Below are positions 1-13,313 of a stretch of DNA of 64,000 nt, piece by piece; within the stretch, counting starts at the first letter, position 1; each line of letters starts with the position of its first letter. This DNA comes from Misgurnus anguillicaudatus. Its lineage: Eukaryota > Chordata > Actinopteri > Cypriniformes > Cobitidae. The stretch covers positions 33,306,501 to 33,370,500 of the forward strand of contig NC_073340.2 in the NCBI RefSeq assembly GCF_027580225.2, given 5' to 3'. Made by a program: the position numbers and the translations under genes. Below the pieces are notes generated by a model, which was not told where the DNA came from, made no database searches, and saw nothing but the letters and a program-made list of their open reading frames with translations.

Positions 1-1213
1 TGTCATGCCTTTAGATATTTTAAACCAAAGTTTTGTGCACCATGACTACAGATTTGAGAGAGCTTATTTTAATTTTCCATCATTAAAATTAATGACATTC
101 TTAATCTTAATTGTCTGAAATTAATTTGACGCTATGGAATCATAAAGTTGACGAGTTAAAATGGGATATTTTATTGCAATATTGTTATTAAAGTCATGAA
201 GTCAAAAAGTCCTTTCTTAAAACCAACCTTTCTATAAAGGCAGAGTCTGAAAAAGAAATTGAATTATGTTGCCTTTTAATAAACTTTCTTTGGCTACTTT
301 CTAAAGCAACATCTCATGTAAACTTTGCAGGGAGGGCAATCCCAAAATCATGATAAGCTCAACAGAAAAAAATCATGCAAGATGGCAGATGGCAAGAAAA
401 ATGATATTTGTAAATATAATTCATGTCATATATACCATGTAAAATATACCAGATCAGTCACGTATAATATTTTAGTTTAGGAATATTGCTGTTTTATGAC
501 ATATCTAGAGAGAAAAGTCGCTCACATGGTTTTGGAGGAGAGCCAATGAGAAAACTAGCAAATCCAAGAGAGGATCCCTTAGGTTGATCCAGACACTCTT
601 TACAGTTAAACAATGATCTGTGAAATGGGCCAGATGTAGTTTTTCTTCATCTGAACTATCTGATATGTTTTTGTGTAATCCACAAGACACAAAAAGGAAT
701 CAAACATGACTAAGACCTGACATTCTCAAACGAATGTTTAAAAAACGATTCATGTATGGTAGATATGACCAATGTATTCAAGATAAGATAAACATTTTAA
801 AACTTTACAAATTTGTGATTTTATTTTCATACAATGAAGATTTTATAGTCTTGATGTTTATGTAAAATATAACTATGCATTTTTGTACATTATATTATTT
901 TTATATGTTGTGTTATGCACTGCAAGAATTTACTGCACTCTAAAAAAAATTGGGATATTTTCAAGCCAGCATTGGGTCGAAAAGGGACAAACCCAAAAGT
1001 TGGGTTAAATTAACCTAGAAAGGGTTTAATTCCTGGTTAAAACAACACAGCATAAATTAAATTACAAACCTTTGGGTTGGGTTACTTCCTTTTTGACCAA
1101 ACAATGGGTTAAAAATAAATTTAAGGCGAGTGTGGTTGCCTTCAATTTTTAATAATAATAAAATAAAATTAAAATTTATTGAAAATTTTTATAAAAAATT
1201 AAATTCTGAATTT
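1..1213. other. AT-rich non-coding DNA with a TGGGTT-type repeat
   Basis: No supported gene. Positions about 940-1130 hold a short repeat with several TGGGTT/AACCCA motifs in both orientations, starting near CACTCTAAAAAA. Relatives lie at about 14455-14590 and 19355-19461. The rest is AT-rich sequence with no reading frame that looks coding. Confidence 0.5.
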
Positions 1214-2994
1214 TTAAAGGGGACATATCACAAGACTTTTTTAAGATGTAAAATAAATATCTGGTGTACTCAGAGTACATAATGTAAAGTTTGCCACTTT
1301 GAAGGTGTGAGCAAAAATGTGCCGTTTTTGGGTGTGTCCTCTAAAGTGAAATGAGCAGGGCTGCGTTCCCCGAAACCTTCTTAGCTCTACGTCGTTCTTA
1401 AGTTGTACCTTAAGCTGTACCTTATCGTTAATACGTGTTTCCCGAAACGTTCTTAGTTACGTATCTCTTCTGTAAGTCGTTCGTTCGGAAGGTTGGTCTG
1501 GAGCAATCTTAGCTATACCTTATCCCACTTGACTCCGCTCGGTGCCATGACTGTGATAAAAGCTTGTGTAGATTGCAGTCTATATAACTAAATATCTGTT
1601 TAAAAAAAAGTTGAAGTACACTCCGTGTTAAATTAGGCATTTTTTATTTATTTAAAAAATAAAACATTCACATAATTAGACATTATTACACTGATGGTTG
1701 TTAGATTTTTTTATATTTTTTTCCAAAGGAACATCAGCTGTGAACTATTATTACAGGCTAAAGAAACTATTAAAAAAAGATTTTGGGTGGAGGAGTTGGT
1801 GAAACTATGACAGGCAGCTATACAGCGAATCTTACTATTTTATTTGTGCATTTCATATCCGTTAAATCTTTAGTTTACCGGCTATTTTAGCTGCAAATAA
1901 AACAAATCAAGTTAAAAAATTGCATGCCACACGGGAGCACATTCATCACGAAATCATAATTGTTGATTTTCCTAAATATTATTATTGATGTTAATTCGAC
2001 TTTGCATCGAAGTTTTTTTAATGTTTTATAACTTTGAGGCAACTGCATGCCATATTCTTTATAAACATTAAAAAGAAAATGCTCCACTTGATAATTGCTT
2101 GTATAAGGTCAACAAATTTTCCACATTAAAACTAATCAAAGCTTAAACCTAAAACAGTCATACTATATATTTATATATCATATAATATATATTTTATGTT
2201 ATATTTAAGGTGAACTAATGAACAACAATTTGTTTTTCTATATTTTAAGTGTAATGCCATATAAATTATCATATAAATTATCCTTTAAAGTGAAGGAATA
2301 ATGGATGCATTGGAGCAGTTTATGCATTATACTTTTGGACATGAAGTTGCGAGTTTTGCATGGGTTTGATATAAAATAAAATATACAATGTTTATATTTA
2401 GTTGTTTGCAATTTGAAATATTTTTACCAGATATTCCTAATAAATGTAACTTGAACTATTTCTGAAATGTTTCTTTAATAAATAACACCGCTCTCTCATA
2501 ACGCAGCGAAGTACCTATTACATAAAGTGAACAATTGATTGTCGAGCAATCAATATCCACCTATTCAGCACCATCGCCATGGACAGCACCTGGTAAAGTC
2601 GTACGTAAGAAAGTATACCTTAAGAAACCCGCTAAGGTACAGTTCGGGAAACACGCCTAGAAAAGGTAAACCTGTAGTTAAGGTTTAACTTAAGAGTCTT
2701 CGTAGCGCGCTAAGAGAGAACGTTGTCGGGAAACGCAGCCCTGATCTCTGCATTAAATAGCAGTACCGTGGTTGGATAGGGCAGATAAAGGGGCGGAATT
2801 ATCCCTTTCTGACATCACAAGGGGAGACAATTTTCAATTAACTATTTTTCCACATGCTTGCAGAGAATGGTTTACCAAAACTAAGTTACTTGGTTGATCT
2901 TTTTCACATTTTCTAGGTTAATAGAAGCACTGGGGAGCCAATTATAGCACTTAAACATGGAAAAAGTCAGATTTTCATGATATGTCCCCTTTAA
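1214..2994. mobile_element. Non-autonomous DNA transposon with TTAA ends, interrupted
   Basis: The ends mirror each other: TTAAAGGGGACATATCA on the left and TGATATGTCCCCTTTAA on the right, with TTAA at 1214-1217 and 2991-2994. A TTAA target is typical of piggyBac and Kolobok elements; which one cannot be decided here. The element is split by a Harbinger-like insertion at 1359-2740. An uninterrupted relative lies at about 21770-22215 and reads straight through the insertion point. No transposase is visible. Confidence 0.75.
1356..2743. mobile_element. PIF/Harbinger-like non-autonomous element
   Basis: The element is 1359-2740. TIRs begin GGCTGCGTTCCCCGAAAC on the left and end GGGAAACGCAGCC on the right. 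The flanking triplets are CAG (1356-1358) and CTG (2741-2743), fitting the CWG target preference of Harbinger elements with one mismatch. The subterminal regions carry many CCTTAAG and TACGTAAG motifs in opposite orientations. No intact transposase frame is present. It is the sister copy of the element at 5186-8218. Confidence 0.75.
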
Positions 2995-3168
2995 GTTGTT
3001 ATTTTGGCTAGTGATAAGTTTCTTAAACTTATAAAGTTAAAATTTATTAACTTATTTTAACTTTATTTTATCATTTACACATGCAAAGCAACCAATATTT
3101 TACAGTGTGTAAAATAACATAAAGTAAGTTTTTCAGAGCAGTACTAAATAAAACACAAAACTAAATTT

Positions 3169-3372
3169 GGTAACACTTTTGTTTGCAGTGTCTTTGCTAC
3201 ACGTTACATGCATTTATAGTAACAACAGTACATTTTGCATTATTACACGCAACTAGCCCTAAACCAATCTCAACCATAACCACACATTAAGTACATGTTG
3301 TTAAATAATTTGACTCAGTACTTAAATGTATAATTACACTTTGACAAGGATGCCTTAAAATAAAGTGCAACC
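3169..3372. repeat. Short interspersed DNA-transposon-like repeat
   Basis: The left end GGTAACACTTTT mirrors the right end AAAATAAAGTGCAACC. The interior has the typical fish repeat text around GTACTTAAATGTATAATTAC. I recognise it as a dispersed teleost repeat type but cannot name the family. Confidence 0.55.
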
Positions 3373-4816
3373 CTGATTTTTTAAAAATCCCACTTATTTT
3401 CTTTAAATTATTAACAGTTTACAGATTCTGCAAGGGTGTGTAAAGCCCAACTGTACATGTACTGTATATAAACATACTCACCAAAGGCACTTCCTTTAAA
3501 AAATAATAATATTGCGAAATAAACCCACTTTGCTGTCTTGTTTTTTATTTCTATAACCTTTTATTTATTAGAGCTGTTGCTTGTTTGAACTTTATTTTTA
3601 ATTTACTGTGAAAATGTCTTAGCATTGACCCAGATATGAGTAATATTACAGCCTGTTTATTTATCAGCAAGATTCTCTAAAACAGAACTAAAATTTGATT
3701 ATGGCAAGTAGCCGTGTACAGCATCCATGTGTGATGGTGTATGTTTTGAAATCCATCAACATATGGGGATTTGTGAGAGAAAGTAATTAAATTTAATCTA
3801 ATCCCTCACCCTCCTCCGCAAGATGCCAATATAGCAGCAATGGATTCAGGGGTACTGAACATGTGCCGCAGCAGGAGACTGGAAGCGTTCGATTCTGGTT
3901 CCACGGCGTGGCATGAAGAGGTTGAATGACGGATGAAGGATTATGATTTGGCCTTGAGGCAACCGTGTGTCAACCCTATTGATTCTAGAGCCGGCTTGAG
4001 TCAATGACCATGTGATTATCATCAAGCATGTCGGCACTTCTCTTTCTCACACACACATACACACATACACACACACACACACATTAGGCTCTGATGCCTT
4101 TCCAGGGGCTTCCACTTCCTATTGACTCATTTCACATTGAGATGTCAGAATGCCTACAGTCTCCATCTGCTGCATTGTACAACCTGGAGAGGTTTTTATT
4201 TTGGCCAGAAATATCCCGTGTGCATAAATATACACACAGATCGTTGTTTGGCCATATACCTCAATGTATATTCATTTAGCTTGTACTGAAAATGATCTAC
4301 AGTATGTTCTGTATTCATTACCGTGATACAGGTGCAACACCTCTTAAAATTAACAAACAAGCAAAGAATTTGTTGAATATCTGAAATATTTTCTATTATT
4401 GATATTTACCCAAAACTTAATACCCAAACTAATATCAAAAATTGTCAAAAAGTGCCTCGGTGTTAAAAAATATGGACTTGGACGTGGACAAAAAGCATAC
4501 AGTATATGGCATATGGCATGCAATGACATGGCAAGGTTTATGAGAACAAGTTGCTAAATTGATCGTACAGTTGCCTGACATTTCGCTAAATCAAAGATAA
4601 AACACTCACACGCTACACGTTTGTCCATCAAACTCTTTGACATTTTGTGTGTTGTCAATGCAACATGGCACACGTGAGGAACTCTGCTCACTGATAGACC
4701 ATGAAGAGCTGTCATACCAGGAGACAGATGAGAAGAAAGAGATACAGAGAGAGAATGATAGAAAAACAGAGAAGATTGGGACTGTAAGACAAGCTGTCAG
4801 TAATCTGATTTAACAT
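3373..4816. repeat. Non-coding; (CA)n microsatellite at about 4050-4083
   Basis: A CA-dinucleotide tract lies at about 4050-4083. Apart from this I see no gene or bounded element between 3373 and 4816. Short open frames here look random. Confidence 0.6.
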
Positions 4817-4864
4817 TGAACTCATTCCCCGTCAGCCATTTTTTTGAAAAGTTGCCCGCCAGCA

Positions 4865-5073
4865 TACACTGAAAAAAATGATTCATTGAATTTAATCAAT
4901 TTTTTTAAGGTAAGTGGTTGCAATCAATTTATTTAAGCTACATTTAAACAAAAAAGATTAGTAAAGTAAAATAAAATATAAAACTTTTGTTTAAATGTAG
5001 CTTAAATAAATTGATTGCAACCACTTACCTTGAAGGAGTTGATTGAATTCAATGAATCATTTTTTTCAGTGTA
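4865..5073. mobile_element. Foldback MITE with near-complete inverted repeat
   Basis: A 205-bp element at 4867-5071 flanked by TA dinucleotides. It starts CACTGAAAAAAATGATTC and ends GAATCATTTTTTTCAGTG. Each arm is about 90 bases, including GGTAAGTGGTTGCAATCAAT and its complement, with a short A-rich spacer. A TA target suggests mobilisation by a Tc1/mariner-like enzyme. It has no coding capacity. Confidence 0.85.
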
Positions 5074-5595
5074 TTTTGTGATTTTCACAAAATGCCTTCC
5101 AGGAAAATTTTCTTCTAAAAATATATAAAAATAGGAAAAAGCTGAAATAATTGCATTTTTGGGTAGAAATTTTTTTAGAGATCAGGGCTGCGTTCCCCGA
5201 AACCTTCTTTGCTCTACGTCTTTCTTAAGTTGTACCTTAAGCTGTACCTTACCGTTAATATGTGTTTCCCGAAACGTTCTTAGTTACGTATACCTTCTGT
5301 AAGTCGTACTTTCGAAAGGTTGGTCTGGAGCACTCTTAGCTATTCCTTATCCCACTTGACTCCGCTAGGGGCCATGACTGTGATAAAAGCTTATATTGCA
5401 GTCTATATAACTAAATATTTGTAAAAAAAAAGTTGCACACTCTGTGTTCAATTAGGCAAATATTTTGTTTTTATATTTAAAGAATAAAACATTCACATAA
5501 TTAGACATCAATACACTGATGGTTGTTAGATTTTTCATTATGTTTCCCAAAGAAACATCAGCTTCGATCTATTAAATGCTACAGGCTTAAGAAAC

Positions 5596-6328
5596 TACAC
5601 TGAAAAAATGAACTTTTTAGTGTAGTAATATTTATTAGATTAACTCTCATAATTTCTACATAATAATATTAACATTAATTGAGAACTAGATTTTCCTAAG
5701 TAAAATTATGATAAATACACAATTAATTAATATAAAAAAATGAACTGTGTGGGAATAGTAAGTCTTATTAGATATTTTCTTGTATTATTTAACTTTTGTA
5801 TAGTCACTGCACATAGTCCTAAAATAATTAAGTAAATTTTAATCAAAAACTTTAGCAGATGTATACATTACATAAAAAATAGGCAATATGTAAAATGAAC
5901 AGGTATAAATATATGCAAAAACCTACAGACAGGATGAATACCTAGCTTATATGTGAGACGAAGCTTTAGATATTATAAATGACAGGTGCTATGATGTGAT
6001 GATCATGAAGTCTGTTTTAAGGTCTTGACGCCCTTTACTTATTATTAGACATTAACATTTTTGTCTCTTTCTCGTCTTTCCGATCAAATATGTTTGTATA
6101 AGCAAATGGCGCGTCAAACTACATCGCTCCAGCAGCGCACGTGTCACTGATATAAACGCGAGTTTTGTCTTAGCTTGCTTAAAGTTAAAACATTACAACT
6201 ATTAGCATTATGTTTGAGAAGAACCTTTTATTAGGCGTCGCAGCTCCTTGCGTGTGCCTAGAGACCTCTGCACTCGAGAGACCGGCCGGCTGCTGCACGA
6301 GCACAGACAGAGAGAGGGAGAGAGAGCA

Positions 6329-6402
<74 letters not shown>

Positions 6403-7204
6403 AGTCTCGCTGCAAAAAATTACAGAAATAACTCGTTTATTTTTTATGAGTGAATTATTTTACTTGTTTCTCCGTCACACTAGTCTAACAAGCGTGAGGG
6501 CAGCGTTAGCCACGCCCACTTATTTGCATTCCGCGGAATAGACTGAATAGAAAAATCTGTTACGTCTGACATTTTATTCCCCGGTAACGGAATATACCGT
6601 CATACCACCCAGCCCTAGTTTAATCTCTTATATATTGATGTTGTTTTGTTGTAAATAATAATTTTGTGAAGTCACCGTTTCTGTGATCAGTGTTTTTTTT
6701 ACATGAAGCCTGTTCAGAACGTTGTATTGTAATTCCCTCCACAGTGCTGATTAAGCATGTCAGAAACACAGTTTGTGTGCGTTTCTGTTCAGAATCAAGT
6801 TTATTCAATGACTGACTTGTTGTTAGTCATGAATTTTGTGTGTTATAAATGGCATTATAACACTAAAAGTAACTAGGTCCATAGGAATATGTTAAAGAAA
6901 ATAACGAACAGAAAATACGATTTATTTAATATTATTAGGACAGCAATGCTTCAATTTTCAAAAAAACCTAATAGGCTTTACCTAAACGATTAAAATAAAT
7001 CTAACTTCTAAATAAAATCATTAGGCAACATTTAATTAATTATTTAACATATGTTTTATCATGCAATTTTAAGTAAATTTTATTTGATTTTAGTAGGTAA
7101 GTTTTACTTATAAAAAAGCAGTACATTTTACTTAAAAAAAGTTCGTGCAAATTGTTACGAGGATTTTTTTAAGTAAATTTTACAAGTTTTTTTTTTTCAG
7201 TGTA
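5596..7204. mobile_element. CACTG-ended element with TA duplication, nested
   Basis: The element is 5598-7202, 1,605 bp, starting CACTGAAAAAATGAACTTT and ending TTTTTTTCAGTG, with TA on each side. The sister Harbinger copy near 1760-1775 shows the uninterrupted site. Its interior carries a GA microsatellite (about 6305-6400) and a block at 6545-6616 (CCGTCATACCACCCAGCCCT) that looks like the end of another element. Frames across the GA tract are simple-repeat artefacts. Confidence 0.7.
6305..6402. repeat. (GA)n microsatellite
   Basis: A long, nearly pure GA tract with a few interruptions, ending in GCGAGCGAG. It creates spurious Arg/Glu and Ser/Leu dipeptide frames on both strands. Confidence 0.95.
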
Positions 7205-8510
7205 TTTAAAAAATATATTTTGAGTGGATGAGTTGGTGAAACTATGGCAGCTATACCGCGATTCTTACTATTTCATTTGTGCATTTCATATCCGTTAAAT
7301 CTTTAGTCTACCGGCTTGTATTTTAGCTGCAAATAAATAAATCAGGTAAAAATAGCATGCCACGGGAGCAGATTCATCACAAAATCATAATTGTTGATTT
7401 TCTTTATTATGATTATTAATATTAATTCGACTTTGCATCAAAGTGTTTTAATGGTTTATAACTTTGAGGCAACTGCATGCCATATTCTTTATAAACATCT
7501 AAAGCAATATACATTTATGTATTGTATAATATATATTTTATATGTTATATTTGAGGTAGACAGACAGTCTCCAGAAATGCGTCCATTAAGCTATTTCCGC
7601 ATTATAACCGCACGGTATGCGCATCCAGTGTCCAAGCACAATAAACGCGTGAACTAATAAACAATAATAGTTTGTTTTTATATATTTTAAGTGTAATGCA
7701 CAGCCAAGCCAGGTGACGACCCACCTTATACGCACTAATTGGGAACCCCTAATATAAATGATCCTTTCAAGTGAAGGCATAGCGGATGCATTGGAGCAGT
7801 TTATGCATGATACGTTTGGAAATGAAGTGTCAGGTTTTGCACGGGTTTGATATAACATAAAATATACAAGGTTGAATTTAGTTGTTTGCAATTTGAAATA
7901 TTTTTACAAGATATTTCTAATAAATTTAACTTGAATTAATTCTGAAATGTTTCTTTAATAAAGAACTGCGCTATCTCATAACGCAGCGAAACCTATTACA
8001 TAAAGTGAATAATTGATTGTCAAGCTATCGATATCAACTTATTCAGCACCATCGCCATGGACAGCACCTGGTAACATCGTTCATAAGAAAATATACCTTA
8101 AGAAACCCGCTAAGGTACAGTTTGGGAAACACGCCTAGAAAAGGTATACCTGTAGTTAAGGTTTAACTTAAGAGTCTTCGTAGCGTGCTAAGAGACAACG
8201 TTATCGGGAAACGCAGCCCAGATTCAGAACAATTATCAAAACATACATAAAGTTTAAAATTTGTAAATAACGTTTTGGCTTCGTTTTTTTTATATAAATC
8301 TAGTGGATAATCACGGTATTGCAGATTAACATAAAATTCTTCAGAAACACGTTTTTTTTATGCAGATGTTTTCTCTTAAAAGAGTTAACCATAGCTATGA
8401 TTACATGGACACATTTTGCCTCAATTGGAAGGAAATCATTCTGATAAATTGTATAACAGCGTTTACATTGCACAAATGAGTTTCGCGCTGTTTCAATATA
8501 TGCATACAAG

Positions 8511-10303
8511 CAGAGCCGGATTAACCCAAAGGCAAACTAGGCACGTGCCTAGGGCCCGATTGACGGGATGGGGCCCAGACAGAGGGGGGATTTTTTTTTT
8601 TACAAATGTCCCATCTACAATTTCGCCGCTGTCGGGCGGGGTATCACCGTATCTCCAAAACCATTATTTTTCAGGAAATAAAAAAAACGCCGTATTTTTT
8701 AAGATATTAAACATTATTTCAATTAAAGACGAGCTATATGACTCGGGAGCAGAGAGATACGAACTTATGCTCTCATTGATAAAATGGTACGGACACAGAC
8801 GTCGCCGCTGCCAGCAGTGTTCAACAAATACTGCGGTCACATTGAGCCTTAAAGACGATGCTTCAATAGTTAACCAAAGCTGACTGTAGTATACATCTAA
8901 ACTCGATTTTAAAGGTTTACGATCTTTAAGTGATGCAATACAAAACACGATGAGCGGACTGCTGTCTAATAAGTGGAAATGAATCTGCTCGCAAACTTAC
9001 CTTCGTGGCTCACGGGCTTCCTTCTGCACAGAAGCATTACAGCTATCGAGTTTTAATAAATGTACTTAAACCTAACTATTTTCACTTGTTAGTGCCTAAC
9101 AAACAGAAGTATTATATTAATTAAACTGCCATTTTATCTCCAATAAATAAAACATTTACTTGTGTTTAACATTCACAAAATAATTTAATGGTGGTATGCA
9201 AAACATTCAATTTAATTCAAAATTGAATTCAAGAAAAACATTGCTGCTTGTGTTTTACATGCACAAAATAATTTAATGGTGGTATCCAAAACATTCAATT
9301 TAATTACAGTATTATATTAGATACATTTTAAAACTTCAATGCATGTATGATAAGCCTAGTAATACGTAAATATTTAAAATACATCAATAACTGATATCAT
9401 AGGTTAACACAGATAAAATCATAGTTAAGTCTTTCTTTATTAAGCCCATTACTGAGTGTATTTGTGTTTGTGAGTGTATGACTGTTGTTGTCTGAGGTGG
9501 TGACTTGGATGGGGACGCCAGTCATCAGAATGGTTGATTTTCAAGTTCATAGTTCTAATCTGTACCTGACAGAGTTCCTTTAAGGACACAGACATGGTTG
9601 CTGCAAAAAATAAATAAATAAAAAATCAGTTAGATACCAAACATGATAACAAAACCAATGGATAGTGGCTAACTAAGTCAAATGCAAGCAATATGTGCTT
9701 TAAATTCACTTCACAAACGTGAATAGCGTAAAGAAAAATCTAGCAGCCTCAGAAACGATACATTAGAGTTTAGCACTACCGTTACTTTGAGATAAAACTG
9801 TTATACATAATATAAAAACTGTTATTATATAATTCATATAACTGAAACATAAATAACCAGTGTTTTGAGGACATTTACCTCAGTGGACGTGTTGCTCGAC
9901 GAGGATTTCGTTGCAATTCTCAATCTTGAAGAGAAATATGCAGCGAAGCTCTCCCGCGGATTACTGACACCTATTGGTTATTTACTGGTACTACTGCCTT
10001 AACAATGACACTCCCAATGGATAAGGTCAGGATAATTTAATAGCATTTAATAGAGCCGTGTAATGACGTATAAATAATACATTTAGCAAAAAATTGTCTG
10101 ATAGACTGGTTAATATACAACACATGACTTAATTTGGTATACAAACAACCAATTTGTAAGCAAAGACTAGGCTATGTAAAATGTGAATTCACTTTTATTA
10201 GTAACTTTGGTAAGTTTCAGATTTCAATTCATAAATAACCTCGATGGGGGGGCCCAAAAAATGCAGCCTGCCTAGTGTAGTCCATTTATTTAATCCGGCT
10301 CTG
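8511..10303. mobile_element. hAT-like element, non-autonomous copy
   Basis: TIRs are CAGAGCCGGATTAA on the left and TTAATCCGGCTCTG on the right, followed inward by TAGGCA and GGGCCC blocks on both sides. CAG...CTG-type ends are common in hAT elements. A clean 8-bp duplication is not visible; only CAAG abuts both ends. The 1.79-kb interior has no intact transposase. A roughly 60-bp internal direct repeat lies near 9170-9300 (ACAAAATAATTTAATGGTGG twice). Confidence 0.65.
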
Positions 10304-10526
10304 CAAGCCATCCTCCTAAAATTGCTGTGCGTCTATTTCAGGTCATAATTAATAATGACGAGCACACAGAGCTTTATGTCGTTCTGATTATATTTATCAA
10401 ACAGCAAAAACACCTATTTACGTTAGCTAAAAAAAAGCGTGATTTAACATTTAAACTGATTACACTTGACCATGTAAACCCAGCTATTGTTTGCCTCATG
10501 GAGTACCACCCATCCAAATCTAAATA

Positions 10527-10529
<3 letters not shown>

Positions 10530-10601
<72 letters not shown>
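10530..10601. repeat. (AT)n microsatellite
   Basis: A pure AT dinucleotide run of about 70 bases. A second, shorter run lies at about 10975-11009. Confidence 0.95.
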
Positions 10602-10604
<3 letters not shown>

Positions 10605-10975
10605 TGTTGAGGGTAACACATTATGAGCAGTGTGCATTACATAATAATATTACTTTTCTGAAGTAACGAGTAAAGTAATGCATTACTTTTTGAATGTACA
10701 CATTAATATTTGAGTTACTTTTTTAGTTAATTTATTTGATTAAAAAAATTATGTACTGAATTAAACTGAACGTACAGTAGTCACATTATGCACTATATAT
10801 GTACACGCCTGTGTGGGAACAGTTTAAGTCAGAAACTGAGGCCAAAACTCGACATTTTTGTGATGGAAATATGCAACTTCTGAATGCAGAACTTTTCAGT
10901 CATAAAAACACCTGCAAGGCCTGAAAGCGATCAAGCCTCAGCCAAGAAAAAGTAACGCAAAAGTAACTATATAAC

Positions 10976-11010
<35 letters not shown>
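10605..11010. repeat. Dispersed repeat with GTAACGCATTA-type motifs
   Basis: The sequence has repeated AAGTAACG/ATTACTTTT motifs near both ends (10660-10730 and 10950-10970). This is a common teleost interspersed repeat type. Exact ends cannot be fixed because AT microsatellites abut both sides. Confidence 0.4.
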
Positions 11011-11013
<3 letters not shown>

Positions 11014-13313
11014 GTTGTTTAAAAGAAGCATTGGCAACTTACAAAAGGGACAGTAATGAATGGTTAAAACACATCTGTATGTTTTAGTCAGCTTTGCTAA
11101 TTAAAATTAAACCGCAAGGACAGTGTAAGTCGCTTTAGCATTCAGCACGTCTTTGTGTATACGTCCGTAAACAAGTAAACGGCACAAATCTACTCAACAA
11201 AGAGTAGGTTTTAATTTGTGTCTGTGTCTGCTTTATAACTTTTAATAAACCTGCATCAAAACAGACAAAAAACAAGTTTAAATGTCTGTATCTTTAAATG
11301 CAAATGAGCTACAGCTTCTCACTTCCTTACAAACAGACAGTAAGTGCTTTCAGTTAAAATAGATCTGATTAATACAGTCTGAGATATAGTATAGTGGACA
11401 GAGTACAACTCACTGAAGGTGGAAACTATGGTCATGCAGGACTGTAAGTAGGCGGGGCTTTATCAGTGTGACCTCACATTGATAATAAAATCAAAAGGCA
11501 TGTCTACTTTGGTTTAATGGGGATTAAAAAACAAGGAGCGGGGGGATTTTTTCATCGCAGGGTGGTTATGTTCACACACTGCCAACACTCATTATGTAAT
11601 ATTTCCTTAAAAGGTGCACTTTAAACAACAAATTTTGCAGAATTGTAGGCAGATGTGCATATGGTAAACTCACTTTTAAAGCAAGCATTGTCCTTTCAAT
11701 ACCGTTTATCGTGGTGCTGAAAAAGCAAGGCAATACATGATTTATATGATATGATATATTTGATTTGTGTTATTATTATTATTGGGCAGGTTTGTGCTCC
11801 CAGGAAACTGGCAGCATGTCTTAAGTCTTAAGGAAACTGCAGACGAAGACTATCAGCATGTATCTGGCATACAAAAGGTTCCCCATGAGCGAGAGAGAGT
11901 GAGAGAGAGAAAGAGAGAGAGGGATTTTTACAATGTCATACATTCCATTAATTCTTTTGCTCCCATCTCACTGCCGTTTCATAATTTCATATGCATACCC
12001 GATACCGGCTTACATTCCAGCATTGCTAATTGCAATTCAAACAATCAATTGAAGGCTATGTCGAGGTTACGCGCCTCATCTGTCCTCATCTGTCTCTTTA
12101 AATATTGCTGAAGGGCAGTATGGACTGACAAAGTGAATCCATAGCCAACACAATGATCCACACAAATATACTGTACTACAGTAACTGCAGTCGTGCAGAG
12201 CTTCACAATTCATGTACACCTACTAATACATCTACAACACCAGTCAATCATTTCTGAAATAAAGGATAGAAGTATAACGACATCTAAAAAAAAACAGATT
12301 TCTGTAAAGCACAGTCAGGTAACACACAAACTGTAAGACTTCCCATGCAGCCCTTGTGGAAACAGTATAATTTTGTACTTTACTTTCACTTTCCTGTTTA
12401 TAAGAGCAGATATCCATCATTATGACAGCCTGCTGTATTTGACCACTTATTATAGCTGGCGGTTCATTTGGCCTGGTCAGAAGTTTGACTATTAAATGAT
12501 TCATGTCCGGCATTATAAAAGTCAACATGGCTCGATCTCTCTCATTACTCATTTTGAAAAGAAAACAGTTTATTTCCTGTTCGATTAAGCTCAGTAATGA
12601 CTTTATAATGCACACCCGCTAGATCAAAACTGACTTTGCCTGAACCACCTGCAATAAAACAATGTTTATGAACTGAATGATTTCTATAGAATAAGAACAT
12701 TTGAACCGAACTTGTTGTTTGGAGATGCATATCGGCACTTTCTGTATCCAGACATCAACATATTGACAAACATAATGACAGAATATAATATTTACATAAT
12801 GGCCGCTTGCATATAAATGTTTTGTATGTGAAACTCTATGTTTTAAAGTGTATGTTTATGTATGTTTCTATAGACAGACTTTTTTCATGTAAAATGAAAC
12901 CAGGCATTTTTATGTAATGATGCCTGTTATTTATGATAATAGACATGTTTGATAGTCAGTGAAACATATACCATTTAATTAGCATATTATCTATTTATAA
13001 AGACAATACAATTCAAATTTTTTAACATATGTCAACTACCGGCAACATTTCTGCCAAAATCTTAATAAAAATAATTTTTTGTAGTAGTGTAAAAATGTAG
13101 TGTTTTCCGTTCTTCAATACGAGTTCAAATACATTTTAAAAAAATTCGTTTTAAAGTTTTTAATAGAAAATGTCTAAATATAACTAACTAATTTTTAAAA
13201 ATTTGCCAGCACGGGTCACAAATAATCTGAAAAGAAAATTCATATACAAAACAATGGCTGACGGGTATGTCGAAAATATAAATAGACTAGTGTAAACATA
13301 CATTTGCATAAAG
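11011..13313. other. Non-coding, mostly single-copy looking
   Basis: Apart from a short GA tract at about 11888-11922, no bounded element or convincing exon is visible. Open frames of 60-120 codons here have no recognisable domain and atypical composition. Confidence 0.45.

Larger units (their letters stand above)
5183..8221. mobile_element. PIF/Harbinger-like element with CAG target duplication
   Basis: The element is 5186-8218, with TIRs GGCTGCGTTCCCCGAAAC and GGGAAACGCAGCC and perfect CAG duplications at 5183-5185 and 8219-8221. The 3-bp CWG target is the Harbinger signature. After removing the insertion at 5598-7202 it is about 1.43 kb, close to the 1.38-kb sister at 1359-2740, with which it is collinear. 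No transposase frame survives. Confidence 0.8.
4817..8386. mobile_element. AACTC-TTCCCCG family element with nested insertions
   Basis: This is the outer layer of a nest. The left end near 4817 (AACTCATTCCCCGTCAG) and the right end near 8386 (AAAAGAGTTAA) match the ends of a family also seen at 20205-20632. The interior pieces CCTTCCAGGAAAATTTTCTTC (shared with 14130-14160 in reverse) and TAGTGGATAATCACGGTATTG (shared with 33850-33880) support the assignment. It was split by a foldback element at 4867-5071 and a Harbinger-like element at 5186-8218. Boundaries are approximate. Confidence 0.6.

Noticed and set aside
6185..6541. Overlapping open frames rich in Arg/Glu (plus strand) and Ser/Leu (minus strand)
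   Set aside because: Products of the GA microsatellite, with no coding signal outside the repeat.
10374..10637. Open frame with a long Ile/Tyr run
   Set aside because: Translation of the AT microsatellite.
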